Shown: piece after piece, positions 1 through 6,479 of the stretch | Position numbering within the stretch: position 1 is the first letter of the stretch | How the letters are laid out: each line of letters starts with the position of its first letter | Origin: Pseudomonadota bacterium | GTDB lineage: Bacteria > Myxococcota > Myxococcia > Myxococcales > Myxococcaceae | Assembly (NCBI GenBank): GCA_023424585.1 | Contig: JAFADT010001006.1 | Location: forward strand, 1-6,479 | Direction: 5' to 3' | Length of the DNA: 6,479 nt | Notes under the pieces: generated by a model | The model's database searches: none | Seen by the model: the letters and a program-made list of their open reading frames with translations, nothing else | What the model was told of the DNA's origin: nothing | Made by a program: the position numbers and the translations under genes

Positions 1-17
1 GACGCTGTCTATAGCGC

Positions 18-47
18 GGCCCGGCCGCCCGCGCCCCCGGGCCGGGC
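18..47. other. GC-rich inverted repeat downstream of the EamA gene
   Basis: The 70 bases beyond the transporter stop codon hold no gene. They contain overlapping 7-bp inverted repeats: GCCCGGC at 19-25 with GCCGGGC at 41-47, or GGCCCGG at 18-24 with CCGGGCC at 37-43. Either could fold into a hairpin in the transporter mRNA and act as a terminator, but no T-run follows in either direction. In a sequence this GC-rich, such repeats also arise by chance, so this is a weak call. Confidence 0.25.
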
Positions 48-70
48 GCCCCACCCCACGCGTCGGACGC

Positions 71-1000
71 TCAGGCGGCGGGCGTGCGGCCCCGCGCCCG
101 CCATCCGTCCCACACCACCGTGCCCAGCTCCGACGCGAAGACGCCCACGACGATGAGCGCGCCGCCCAGCCACTCCTTCAGGCCCAGCACCTCGCGGCCC
201 ACCGCGACGGAGTAGGCCGAGGCGAACACCGGCTCCAGCGCGAAGATGAGCGCCGCGCGCACCGCGCTGGTGCGCGCCTGGCCCCAGGTCTGCACCAGGA
301 TGGCCAGCGCGCTCGCGAGCACGCCGCACGCGAGCACCGCCCCCACGAGCTGCGGGGTCCACTCCAGCTTGCGCTCCACGAAGGGCAGCCCCAGGGCGGA
401 CAGCGCCGCCACGCCCGCGAGCTGCACCGCCACCAGGCCCAGGGCGTTGTCCTTCGTGGCGAAGCGCTCGGTGAGCAGGATGTGCCCCGCGTACGCCACC
501 GCGCACCCGAAGGACAGCCAGTCCCCCAGGCGCAGCCCGCCCACGTCCCCCGGCAGGACCTCCTCGGTGGGCCGCGTCAGCCAGTACAGCCCCACCGCCG
601 CCAGCACCACCCCCACGGCGGTGCCCCACCGGGGCAACCGCTTGAGCAGCACCATGGACATCAGCGGGACGAAGAGGACGTTGAGGCCGGTGAGGAACGC
701 CGCGCGCGACGGCGTGGTGTCCGTCAGCCCCACCGTCTGGAGCGCGAAGCACAGGAACAGCACCGCCCCCAGGAGCAGCCCCCTGGGGACGATGCCGGGC
801 GCGAACATCCGCCCGCGCGCGAGGGCCCCCAGCACCGCCGCCCCCACGAGGAAGCGCAGCGTGAGGAAGGTGAACGGATCCGCGAACGCGAGCGCGTCCT
901 TCACCACCACGAACGTCAAACCCCAGAAGACGGTGAGGAGCACCAGCGCTCCGTCCGCCCGCCACTGCACACCCTCGCGCCCTTCAGACACCGGCTCCAC
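71..1000 (-). CDS. EamA/DMT-family transporter (10 membrane helices)
   Basis: A 309-residue integral inner-membrane protein of the drug/metabolite transporter superfamily, built from two EamA repeats of five helices each. Hydrophobic segments lie near residues 17-35, 42-61, 73-92, 98-119, 126-142, 158-177, 187-206, 216-237, 246-267 and 275-293. The first repeat shows the family pattern FWGLTFVVVKDAL followed by a P and LRF in helix 2. The second ends with LEPVFAS and GGALIVVGVF, typical of helices 9 and 10. Length is normal for the family. The substrate cannot be read from sequence; relatives export metabolites or amino acids. The start at 1000 is GTG, preceded by a weak AGGGAAG. Further in-frame GTG codons at 991 and 970 are possible starts that would also leave helix 1 intact. 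The gene lies 78 bp downstream of the acetyltransferase on the same strand and may be co-transcribed with it. Confidence 0.9.
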   Translation of the reverse strand: MEPVSEGREGVQWRADGALVLLTVFWGLTFVVVKDALAFADPFTFLTLRFLVGAAVLGALARGRMFAPGIVPRGLLLGAVLFLCFALQTVGLTDTTPSRAAFLTGLNVLFVPLMSMVLLKRLPRWGTAVGVVLAAVGLYWLTRPTEEVLPGDVGGLRLGDWLSFGCAVAYAGHILLTERFATKDNALGLVAVQLAGVAALSALGLPFVERKLEWTPQLVGAVLACGVLASALAILVQTWGQARTSAVRAALIFALEPVFASAYSVAVGREVLGLKEWLGGALIVVGVFASELGTVVWDGWRARGRTPAA

Positions 1001-1078
1001 CTTCCCTGCCCACGCAACCGAGGCAGAACACCCCGCCGTTTGGCCCAGCCACCGGCGAAGCGCAACCCCCGTCGGGCG

Positions 1079-2056
1079 TCAGGGGGGGAGCGGGCGCACC
1101 AGCACGACCAGTCGCTTGCTGCCTCCGGCCGCGTCCCACTGCTGGTTCGTGGCGGTGGTCAGCGCCTCCGGCGCGGGCTGGAACCCCAGGCCGGAGAAGG
1201 TCCGCAGGGACGCGGTGTTGTCCTCGTCGATGTCCGCGTGCAGCCGGTCCGCGCCCTGCCGCTGGATCTCCTCCAGCAGGCACCGCACCAGCGCGGTGGC
1301 CACGCCCATGCGCCGCACCCGCGGCGACACCACCAGCGAGCGCACCCAGAAGCCGTCCAGGGCCAGCCCCTCCTGGTGGTAGTCGTCCGCCCACGCGAAG
1401 CCGAGCAGGTGCCCCTGCGCGTCGAACGCGCCCGCCGCCGCCCCCACGCGCCGGTCCGGGGGCAGGCCCCACCGGTCGCGCAGCTGGCGGCGCAGGAAGG
1501 CGCCGGAGACCACCAGCCGCTCGGTGGCGAAGGAGAGCAGCGCGTCCAGGTCCTCCGGGCGCACCAGCCGGATCTCCAGCGGGCCCACGAAGTGGCGGCG
1601 CAGCGGCTTCGTCCACCCGGAGAACAGGTCGCGCAGCTGGCGGAACACCCTCCGGGACGCGGGCTGCGTCCACACGCCGGACAGCGTGCGCTGGAGGAGG
1701 AACAGCGCGGGCCGCGTGGGCCGGGGCAGCCGCACCACCCAGCGCCCCCGCTTGAGCGCGATGATGCGCCCCACCAGCTCCCCGCCCGCTACGTCCGTAC
1801 CGCCCAACAGCGACTCCGTCACCCAGGGCTCCGTGGACAGCACCACCTGCGCGGCCAGCCGGGGCCCGTGCCGCACCAGCGCCACGTCCCCGCGCGCCAG
1901 CCGCTCCGGCCCGCAGCGCAGCAGCCGCACCGCGTCCCCGCTGCGCAGGAGCGGGTAGAGACACCGCCCCATGCCGCGCACCCACAGCCGGTGGCCGAAG
2001 GGCAGCGCCGCAAGCAGGTCCGCGAGCTCGGCCGTCGAGACGCCACCAGGGGGCAT
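1079..2056 (-). CDS. Degenerate S24/S26 peptidase-like domain fused to GNAT acetyltransferase
   Basis: A 325-residue, probably cytoplasmic protein. Residues about 22-104 follow the S24/S26 (LexA/signal-peptidase-like) pattern: GRCLYPLLRSGD aligns with the usual G-x-S-M-x-P-x-L-x-x-G-D, then comes GDVALVR, and the domain closes with GRIIALKRG. The nucleophile serine position is Cys32. The later His-Arg-Val box reads QVV at about 70-72, so normal peptidase activity is unlikely. Residues about 161-305 form a GNAT domain: acetyl-CoA motif A is VSPRVRRMGVATALV (R248-x-x-G251-x-A253), followed by DEDNTASLRTFSGLGF, the usual asparagine and GF end. The acceptor substrate is unknown. The ATG at 2056 has GGAGG just upstream, though with short spacing. 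An in-frame extension to 2233 would overlap the divergent gene and lacks domain-like sequence, so I reject it. GNAT assignment is firm; the N-terminal assignment is a motif reading by eye. Confidence 0.85.
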   Translation of the reverse strand: MPPGGVSTAELADLLAALPFGHRLWVRGMGRCLYPLLRSGDAVRLLRCGPERLARGDVALVRHGPRLAAQVVLSTEPWVTESLLGGTDVAGGELVGRIIALKRGRWVVRLPRPTRPALFLLQRTLSGVWTQPASRRVFRQLRDLFSGWTKPLRRHFVGPLEIRLVRPEDLDALLSFATERLVVSGAFLRRQLRDRWGLPPDRRVGAAAGAFDAQGHLLGFAWADDYHQEGLALDGFWVRSLVVSPRVRRMGVATALVRCLLEEIQRQGADRLHADIDEDNTASLRTFSGLGFQPAPEALTTATNQQWDAAGGSKRLVVLVRPLPP

Positions 2057-2168
2057 GACCTCCACTCTGTCATGAAGGCGCCCCCGAAGCCCGCCTCCGG
2101 TGCAGGCCCTGCCCCGCTTCGTCCGGAACCGGCTATGACACGGCCCCAGGTCCAGGACAGGAGGGCCC
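2057..2168. promoter_or_regulatory. Divergent intergenic region
   Basis: These 112 bp separate the start codons of two divergent genes and must hold the promoter of the Coa1-family gene and probably that of the acetyltransferase. A GGAACC at 2125-2130 resembles an ECF-sigma -35 box on the plus strand, but the nearest downstream GTC (2150-2152) is about two bases too far for the usual spacing. I find no convincing sigma70 pair. A Shine-Dalgarno AGGAGGG at 2159-2165 serves the plus-strand gene. Confidence 0.45.
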
Positions 2169-2732
2169 ATGCCGCCGACGCGTCCCGAGGGAGACTTCGC
2201 ACCCGCGCCCCGCCAGGGGTGGTGGAGCCGCAACTGGAAGTGGGCGGTGCCCGTGGGCTGCCTGGGGATGCTGGGCTCGTGCTTCTGCCTCGCGGCCGTC
2301 GCCGTGGGCTGGGGCTACGCGTCCTTCAAGGACATGGGCGCGTACACGGACGCCATCGCCGAGGCCCAGGAGGATCCGCACGTGCAGCGGGCCCTGGGCG
2401 GCACCTTCAAGCCGGGCTTCCCCAGCCACTCGCAGGTGAGCAGCGTCAACGGCCGCGCCCACGCGGAGTTCACCGTCCCGCTGGATGGCCCCAAGGCGGA
2501 CGGCACCCTCCACGCCGTGGCGGACAAGGACGGCGAGTCATGGACCTTCCGCACCCTCTACGTCCAGTTGGAGGACGGCAGCCGCATCGACCTGCTCGAC
2601 ACGGGCGAGGCGCCTCCCGAGGAGCCCGAGGTCCCCCACGAGCTGGAGCCCGGCGAGCGGCCGGATGAGGCCGGGCCCGACGCGCCGCCAGCGGAGGGGA
2701 AGCCCGACCGCGACCACGACATCGAGCTGTAG
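2169..2732 (+). CDS. Coa1-family (cytochrome oxidase assembly factor 1-like) membrane protein
   Basis: A 187-residue protein with a short, tryptophan-rich, basic N-terminus, one membrane helix at about residues 25-48, and an extracytoplasmic domain at about 55-145. That domain matches the Coa1/Tim21-like pattern: Y59 with alanines in an alpha-helix, V72 and LGG before a glycine/proline turn, then a strand reading VPLDGPKADGTLHAVADK and a final strand around W125 (SWTFRTLYVQL). In mitochondria Coa1 helps mature cytochrome oxidase subunit 1; the role of bacterial members is not established, so no specific function is claimed. Residues about 147-187 form a Pro/Glu/Asp-rich acidic tail, probably disordered. 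The ATG start is well supported by AGGAGGG four bases upstream. The gene is the only plus-strand gene here, divergent from the acetyltransferase and convergent with etfA, so it is probably monocistronic. Confidence 0.78.
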   Translation: MPPTRPEGDFAPAPRQGWWSRNWKWAVPVGCLGMLGSCFCLAAVAVGWGYASFKDMGAYTDAIAEAQEDPHVQRALGGTFKPGFPSHSQVSSVNGRAHAEFTVPLDGPKADGTLHAVADKDGESWTFRTLYVQLEDGSRIDLLDTGEAPPEEPEVPHELEPGERPDEAGPDAPPAEGKPDRDHDIEL

Positions 2733-2759
2733 GGCCCACGGGCGCCACGACGCGACGAA

Positions 2760-2794
2760 GGGCGCGCCCCCGGAAGGCTTCCGGCGACGCGCCC
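2760..2794. terminator. Hairpin in convergent gap, candidate bidirectional terminator
   Basis: A two-part stem. GGGCGCG at 2760-2766 pairs with CGCGCCC at 2788-2794. Inside it, CCGGAA at 2770-2775 pairs with TTCCGG at 2779-2784 around a three-base loop; three unpaired bases on each side join the two stems. It begins 27 bp after the stop of the Coa1-family gene and about 40 bp beyond the etfA stop, where a shared terminator between converging genes is expected. There is no T-tract, so classic intrinsic termination is uncertain. Confidence 0.5.
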
Positions 2795-2809
2795 CTCGGA
2801 TGTCACGGT

Positions 2810-2827
2810 CCGCCGTCAGGACGGCGG
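2810..2827. terminator. Second hairpin just downstream of etfA
   Basis: CCGCCGTC at 2810-2817 is the exact reverse complement of GACGGCGG at 2820-2827, separated by two bases; as RNA it would fold as a seven-pair stem with a four-base loop. It starts seven bases past the etfA stop codon, so it is well placed to end or protect the 3' end of the etfBA transcript. No T-run follows it on the minus strand. Confidence 0.45.
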
Positions 2828-2834
2828 CAGCGGA

Positions 2835-3800
<966 letters not shown>

Positions 3801-3845
3801 GGTGTGTCTGTCTCCGGAATCGTTTGGAAGGGTTGGCAGCGGCGG

Positions 3846-4643
3846 TCAGACGACCTTCGCCTCGTTGTGCAGCTTCTCCACCAGGGTGGCCACGTCCGGA
3901 ACCTTGATGCCCGCCTTGCGCGCCGGCGGCGACGCCAGCTTGAGCACCTGGATCTTCGGGGCCACGTCCACGCCCAGGCCCGCCGGCGTCAGCTCCTCGA
4001 TGGGCTTGCTCTTCGCCTTCATGATGCCCGGGAGGCTGGCGTAGCGCGGCTGGTTGAGGCGCAGGTCCGTGGTGACGATGGCGGGCAGCTGGACCTCCAG
4101 GGTCGCCAGGCCGTTGTCCACCTCACGCACCACCTGGACGCTCTTCTTGTCCGCGGACAGCACCACCGCCGGGACCTTGTTCTTCTCCTGGTCGCTCTCC
4201 AGCGACTCCACCTTGGAGGCGAACGTGGCCTGGCCCCAGCCCAGGAACTCGGCCAGGTACTGGCCCACCTGGTTCTGGTCGTCGTCGATGGACTGCTTGC
4301 CCAGGAGGACGATGTCCGGCTTCTCCTTCTCCGCGACCTTCTGGAGCAGCGCCGCGATGCCCAGCTGATCCAGCGGGCCCGTGTGGTTCACCCAGATGGC
4401 GCGGTTGGCGCCCATGGCCAGCGCGTGGCGCAGCTGCTCCTGCACCTCCTTGCCGCCGATGGAGACCACCACCACCTCGCCGGTGTGCTTCGCCGCGAGG
4501 CGCAGGCCCTCCTCCACGCCGATTTCATCGAAGGGGTTGATCTTGTACTTCAACCCCTCCTTCACGATGTCCGAGCCGTCCGGCTTCACCTTGATCTTCG
4601 ACTCGGGATCTTCCACGCGCTTGGCGGTGACGAGAATCTTCAC
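3846..4643 (-). CDS. etfB: Electron transfer flavoprotein subunit beta
   Basis: The 265-residue AMP-binding subunit of EtfAB. The AMP-site region reads LLGKQSIDDDQNQVGQ (about 113-128), and the ETF-beta signature spans about 171-195, from VVREVDNG through LPAIVTTD. The following DLRLNQPRYASLPGIMKA is nearly the same as the recognition loop of mitochondrial ETF-beta; the anchor leucine (human Leu195) corresponds to Leu204, which docks into partner dehydrogenases. This places it with the housekeeping, non-bifurcating ETF group; that assignment rests on remembered family sequences. The start is GTG at 4643, with GAGGAG about nine bases upstream. It is the first gene of the etfBA pair and lies 131 bp downstream of the acyl-CoA dehydrogenase on the same strand, matching its function as that enzyme's electron acceptor. 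Confidence 0.97.
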   Translation of the reverse strand: MKILVTAKRVEDPESKIKVKPDGSDIVKEGLKYKINPFDEIGVEEGLRLAAKHTGEVVVVSIGGKEVQEQLRHALAMGANRAIWVNHTGPLDQLGIAALLQKVAEKEKPDIVLLGKQSIDDDQNQVGQYLAEFLGWGQATFASKVESLESDQEKNKVPAVVLSADKKSVQVVREVDNGLATLEVQLPAIVTTDLRLNQPRYASLPGIMKAKSKPIEELTPAGLGVDVAPKIQVLKLASPPARKAGIKVPDVATLVEKLHNEAKVV

Positions 4644-4681
4644 GGCGGGCTTCTCCTCAGTGGGGAGTGTTTGGAATCGGG

Positions 4682-4699
4682 GCGCTTGACGCGTCGCGC
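4682..4699. repeat. Palindrome in the proposed etfBA leader
   Basis: GACGCGTC at 4688-4695 is a perfect 8-bp palindrome, flanked by GCGC on both sides (4682-4685 and 4696-4699, with two extra bases on the left). It lies just after the inferred transcription start of etfBA, so it could be an operator or part of a leader hairpin. It could equally be chance in GC-rich DNA. Confidence 0.2.
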
Positions 4700-4711
4700 A
4701 TCAGGGCCGGA

Positions 4712-4741
4712 GTAATAGACATCCGCGCACGGCGGCGGCAA
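4712..4741 (-). promoter_or_regulatory. Candidate sigma70-type promoter for etfBA
   Basis: Reading the minus strand, TTGCCG (4741-4736) stands 18 bases before TATTAC (4717-4712). Each matches the housekeeping consensus at four of six positions, and the -10 box is one of the few AT-rich spots in the area. Transcription would begin near 4705, leaving a leader of about 60 bases before the GTG of etfB. This would let etfBA be expressed independently of the upstream dehydrogenase gene. It is a prediction from sequence only. Confidence 0.35.
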
Positions 4742-4745
4742 CGGG

Positions 4746-4760
4746 AAAGCCCCGCCGGGC
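4746..4760 (-). terminator. Weak hairpin after the acyl-CoA dehydrogenase
   Basis: On the minus strand, GCCC-GGCG-GGGC (4760-4749) can form a short four-pair stem followed by TTT. It begins 14 bases past the dehydrogenase stop codon. The stem is short and the T-run minimal, so it may only partly terminate; read-through into etfBA remains possible. Confidence 0.25.
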
Positions 4761-4774
4761 ACAGTTTTGCTTTT

Positions 4775-5911
4775 CTACCTGAACAGTTCCTTCGCGATGA
4801 CCAGGCGCTGCACCTGGCTCGTGCCCTCGTAGACCTGGATGAGCTTGGCGTCGCGCATCAGCTTCTCCACGGGGTATTCCTTCATGTAGCCGTAGCCGCC
4901 GAACACCTGCACCGCGTCCGTGGCGACCTTCATGGCCATGTCCGCGGCGAAGCACTTCGCGTAGCTGGACTGGAGGGTGTTGCGCTGTCCTTCATCCAGC
5001 ACCTGCGCGCTCTCCCAGGTGAGCAGGCGCGCGGCGTGCGTGTTCATGGCCATCTCCGCCAGCATGAACTGGACGGCCTGGTGCTCGCGGATGGGCTTGC
5101 CCATGGTGTGGCGCTGCGCCGAGTACTCCAGCGAGTGCTCCAGCGCCGCGCGCGCGATGCCGATGGAGATGCTCGCGGTGAGCGGGCGGCTGTTGTCCAG
5201 CGTGGCCATGGCGATCTTGAAGCCCTCGCCCTCCTCGCCGATGCGGTTCTTCACCGGGACGCGCACCTCGTCGAACGTGACGGTGGTGGTGTTGCTGGCG
5301 CGCTGGCCCATCTTGTTCTCGTGCTTGCCGGTGGTGAGGCCCTGCGGACGGCCCTCCACGACGAAGCAGGTGATGCCCTTGTGCTTCTTGCCCTTGTCCA
5401 GCGTGGCGAACACGGTGAACTGCTCCGCGTAGCCGGCGTTGGTGATGAAGCACTTGCTGCCGTTGAGGACGTACTCGTCCCCCTCGCGGCGCGCGGTGGT
5501 GCTCATGGCCGCCACGTCCGAGCCCGCGGCGGGCTCCGTGAGGCAGAAGCAGCTGAGCTTCAGCTTCTCCCCGAAGGGGGCCAGCAGGCGCTTCTTCTGG
5601 TCATCCGTGCCCGCGAGGATGATGGGCAGGTTCGCCAGGTCGTTGGCGATGAGGGACGTGGCCACGCCCGCGCAGCCCCACGCCAGCTCCTCGCAGACGA
5701 TGACCTGCTCCAGGTGCGTCAGGCCCACGCCGTTGTACTCCGCCGGGATGGCCATGTTGAGCAGGCCCAGCTCGAAGGCGGCGGAGATGAGGTCCTTGGG
5801 GAAGTCAGAGGTCTCGTCGTAGTGGGGGGCCTTGGGGCGCACCACGTCGCGGGCGTACTTGCGCGCGGCGTCCTGCAAGGCGCGCTGGTTTTCGCTGAGC
5901 TGGAAATCCAT
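4775..5911 (-). CDS. Acyl-CoA dehydrogenase, MCAD-like
   Basis: A 378-residue FAD enzyme that introduces the alpha-beta double bond in acyl-CoA thioesters, the first step of beta-oxidation, and donates electrons to ETF. The three family domains are complete: an N-terminal helical domain (1 to about 120), a central beta domain with signature CLTEPAAGSDVA (123-134), and a C-terminal helical domain with QVFGGYGYMKEYPVEKLMRD (335-354). The likely catalytic base is Glu362 in YEGTSQ, the position used by medium- and short-chain enzymes rather than the isovaleryl type. Segments such as ELGLLN, FMLAEMAM and YPVEKLMRDAK strongly resemble mitochondrial MCAD, but chain-length preference is not proven by this. 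The ATG at 5911 has GGAG about ten bases upstream. Neighbouring etfB and etfA on the same strand supply its electron acceptor. No truncation or missing key residue is seen. Confidence 0.95.
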   Translation of the reverse strand: MDFQLSENQRALQDAARKYARDVVRPKAPHYDETSDFPKDLISAAFELGLLNMAIPAEYNGVGLTHLEQVIVCEELAWGCAGVATSLIANDLANLPIILAGTDDQKKRLLAPFGEKLKLSCFCLTEPAAGSDVAAMSTTARREGDEYVLNGSKCFITNAGYAEQFTVFATLDKGKKHKGITCFVVEGRPQGLTTGKHENKMGQRASNTTTVTFDEVRVPVKNRIGEEGEGFKIAMATLDNSRPLTASISIGIARAALEHSLEYSAQRHTMGKPIREHQAVQFMLAEMAMNTHAARLLTWESAQVLDEGQRNTLQSSYAKCFAADMAMKVATDAVQVFGGYGYMKEYPVEKLMRDAKLIQVYEGTSQVQRLVIAKELFR

Positions 5912-5930
5912 GAGGCGGGCTCCGGGAGGG

Positions 5931-5946
5931 TTGATTCAAATATCAA
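5931..5946. promoter_or_regulatory. AT-rich imperfect palindrome upstream of the acyl-CoA dehydrogenase
   Basis: TTGAT at 5931-5935 and ATCAA at 5942-5946 form a 5-bp inverted repeat around TCAAAT. It is a sharp AT-rich island in otherwise GC-rich DNA, 20-35 bp upstream of the dehydrogenase ATG. It sits where a -10 region or an overlapping repressor operator would be expected, with a very short leader. I could not assign a clear -35 box and do not match it to a known regulator's site. Confidence 0.35.
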
Positions 5947-5998
5947 TCCGCTCCCCTGCCATACCGCTCCCGCCGTCCTGGCGCCAGCCCCCGCGAGG

Positions 5999-6043
5999 GT
6001 CCCCCCGTCGTTCCAGGGACACCGGAACCCGGGACGGGGGGAC
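5999..6043. terminator. Strong hairpin between the transaldolase and acyl-CoA dehydrogenase genes
   Basis: GTCCCCCCGTC at 5999-6009 is an exact 11-bp inverted repeat of GACGGGGGGAC at 6033-6043. The pairing continues inward with GTTCC (6010-6014) and GGAAC (6024-6028), separated by a four-base bulge on one side and a nine-base loop. It begins 19 bases past the transaldolase stop codon, the expected place for a terminator. No T-run follows on the minus strand, so it may work as a Rho-aided or 3'-end-stabilising structure. It separates the transaldolase from the dehydrogenase/ETF block. Confidence 0.6.
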
Positions 6044-6062
6044 GTCTGGACGGCCGGGGGGA

Positions 6063-6479
6063 CTACTTCCCGGCGGGCTTCGCCTGCTTGGGGACCTTCT
6101 CCCAGTCCGCGAGGAACTTCTGGATGCCCGCGTCGGTGAGGGGGTGGTTCGCCAGCTGGGTGATGACGTTGTAGGGCAGCGTGGCGACGTCCGCGCCCAG
6201 GCGCGCGGCCTGGAGGACGTGGACGGGGTTGCGCACGCTGGCCACCAGCACCTGCGTGGTGAAGTCGTAGTTCTGGTAGATCTCCAGGATGTGGGCGATG
6301 AGCTCCATGCCGTCCTGGGAGATGTCATCCAGCCGGCCCACGAAGGGCGACACGTACGTGGCGCCGGCCTTGGCGCACAGCAGGGCCTGGTTGGCGGAGA
6401 AGCAGAGGGTGACGTTGGTGCGGATGCCGTCCGCGGTGAGCGCCTTGACGGCCTTCATGCCCTCCACGCCCATGGGGAT
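6063..6479 (-). CDS. Transaldolase / fructose-6-phosphate aldolase-like protein, 3' part
   Basis: The last 138 codons of a small transaldolase-family (TalB/FSA-like) TIM-barrel enzyme; the gene continues past the right edge. Visible family motifs are [47 protein letters not shown] and a closing [15 protein letters not shown]. The frame stays open to the last base, where the residues read I-P-M, matching the family pattern V-K-I-P. The ATG at 6473 is therefore internal, and the Schiff-base lysine should be the very next codon outside the window. About 80 N-terminal residues are missing. Full-length relatives have around 215-220 residues and transfer or cleave three-carbon dihydroxyacetone units in the pentose phosphate pathway; transaldolase cannot be told from aldolase activity here. 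The C-terminus carries a lysine/proline-rich tail ([11 protein letters not shown]). The stop is TAG, followed by the strong hairpin at 5999-6043. Confidence 0.92.
   Translation of the reverse strand: MPMGVEGMKAVKALTADGIRTNVTLCFSANQALLCAKAGATYVSPFVGRLDDISQDGMELIAHILEIYQNYDFTTQVLVASVRNPVHVLQAARLGADVATLPYNVITQLANHPLTDAGIQKFLADWEKVPKQAKPAGK

Noticed and set aside
2057..2233. N-terminal extension of the acetyltransferase gene up to 2233
   Set aside because: It would overlap the start of the divergent Coa1-family gene, its 59 residues look non-coding, and a Shine-Dalgarno sequence marks the ATG at 2056.
2235..2291. Lipoprotein signal (L-G-S-C around Cys38) in the Coa1-family protein
   Set aside because: The hydrophobic stretch continues well beyond the cysteine, and the segment before it is long and polar, which fits a membrane anchor rather than a lipobox.
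482..2668. A 728-codon plus-strand open frame crossing the transporter, acetyltransferase and the start of the Coa1-family gene
   Set aside because: Its product is low-complexity (rich in R, P, H, Q, G), has no recognisable domain, and lies antisense to two well-supported genes. Long antisense open frames are expected where third positions are nearly all G or C.
3801..3845. Possible regulatory element between etfB and etfA
   Set aside because: Apart from the Shine-Dalgarno of etfA I find no inverted repeat or promoter-like pair in these 45 bp.
4667..6139. A 490-codon plus-strand open frame antisense to the acyl-CoA dehydrogenase
   Set aside because: Same low-complexity antisense pattern, overlapping a complete dehydrogenase with all catalytic motifs.
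6063..6473. Complete small gene starting at the ATG at 6473
   Set aside because: The frame remains open to the window edge and reads I-P before this methionine, matching the interior of the transaldolase family, so the gene is simply cut by the window.

Overview
The window is very GC-rich (about 70% by eye), with tightly packed genes and strong G/C bias at third codon positions. Together with its gene content (a Coa1-like membrane protein, a medium-chain-type acyl-CoA dehydrogenase beside ETF genes, a small transaldolase), this suggests a delta-type proteobacterium, most likely a myxobacterium of the Myxococcus/Corallococcus kind. The taxonomic guess is inference from style and composition; no marker gene is present.

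Layout from left to right. Positions 71-1000 (minus) encode a ten-helix EamA/DMT-family transporter. Upstream of it on the same strand, 1079-2056 encodes a two-domain protein: an N-terminal S24/S26 signal-peptidase-like domain that appears to have lost its catalytic residues, followed by a GNAT acetyltransferase. A 112-bp divergent gap separates this from 2169-2732 (plus), a single-pass membrane protein of the Coa1 (cytochrome oxidase assembly) family and the only plus-strand gene. A convergent gap with two hairpins (2760-2794 and 2810-2827) ends this unit.

The right half is a minus-strand metabolic block. In transcription order it contains the 3' part of a transaldolase/fructose-6-phosphate-aldolase-like gene (running off the right edge), a strong 11+5 bp hairpin, an acyl-CoA dehydrogenase closely resembling mitochondrial MCAD (4775-5911), then etfB (3846-4643) and etfA (2835-3800). 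The three oxidative genes form a functional chain: the dehydrogenase oxidises acyl-CoA and its FAD is reoxidised by the EtfAB heterodimer, which would pass electrons to an ETF:quinone oxidoreductase not encoded here. A sigma70-like promoter candidate lies before etfB, so etfBA may also be transcribed separately from the dehydrogenase.

I see no mobile element, CRISPR array, RNA gene or obvious novel system. The most unusual item is the degenerate peptidase-like/GNAT fusion. The remaining observations concern intergenic hairpins and candidate control sites. All intergenic gaps are under 160 bp.
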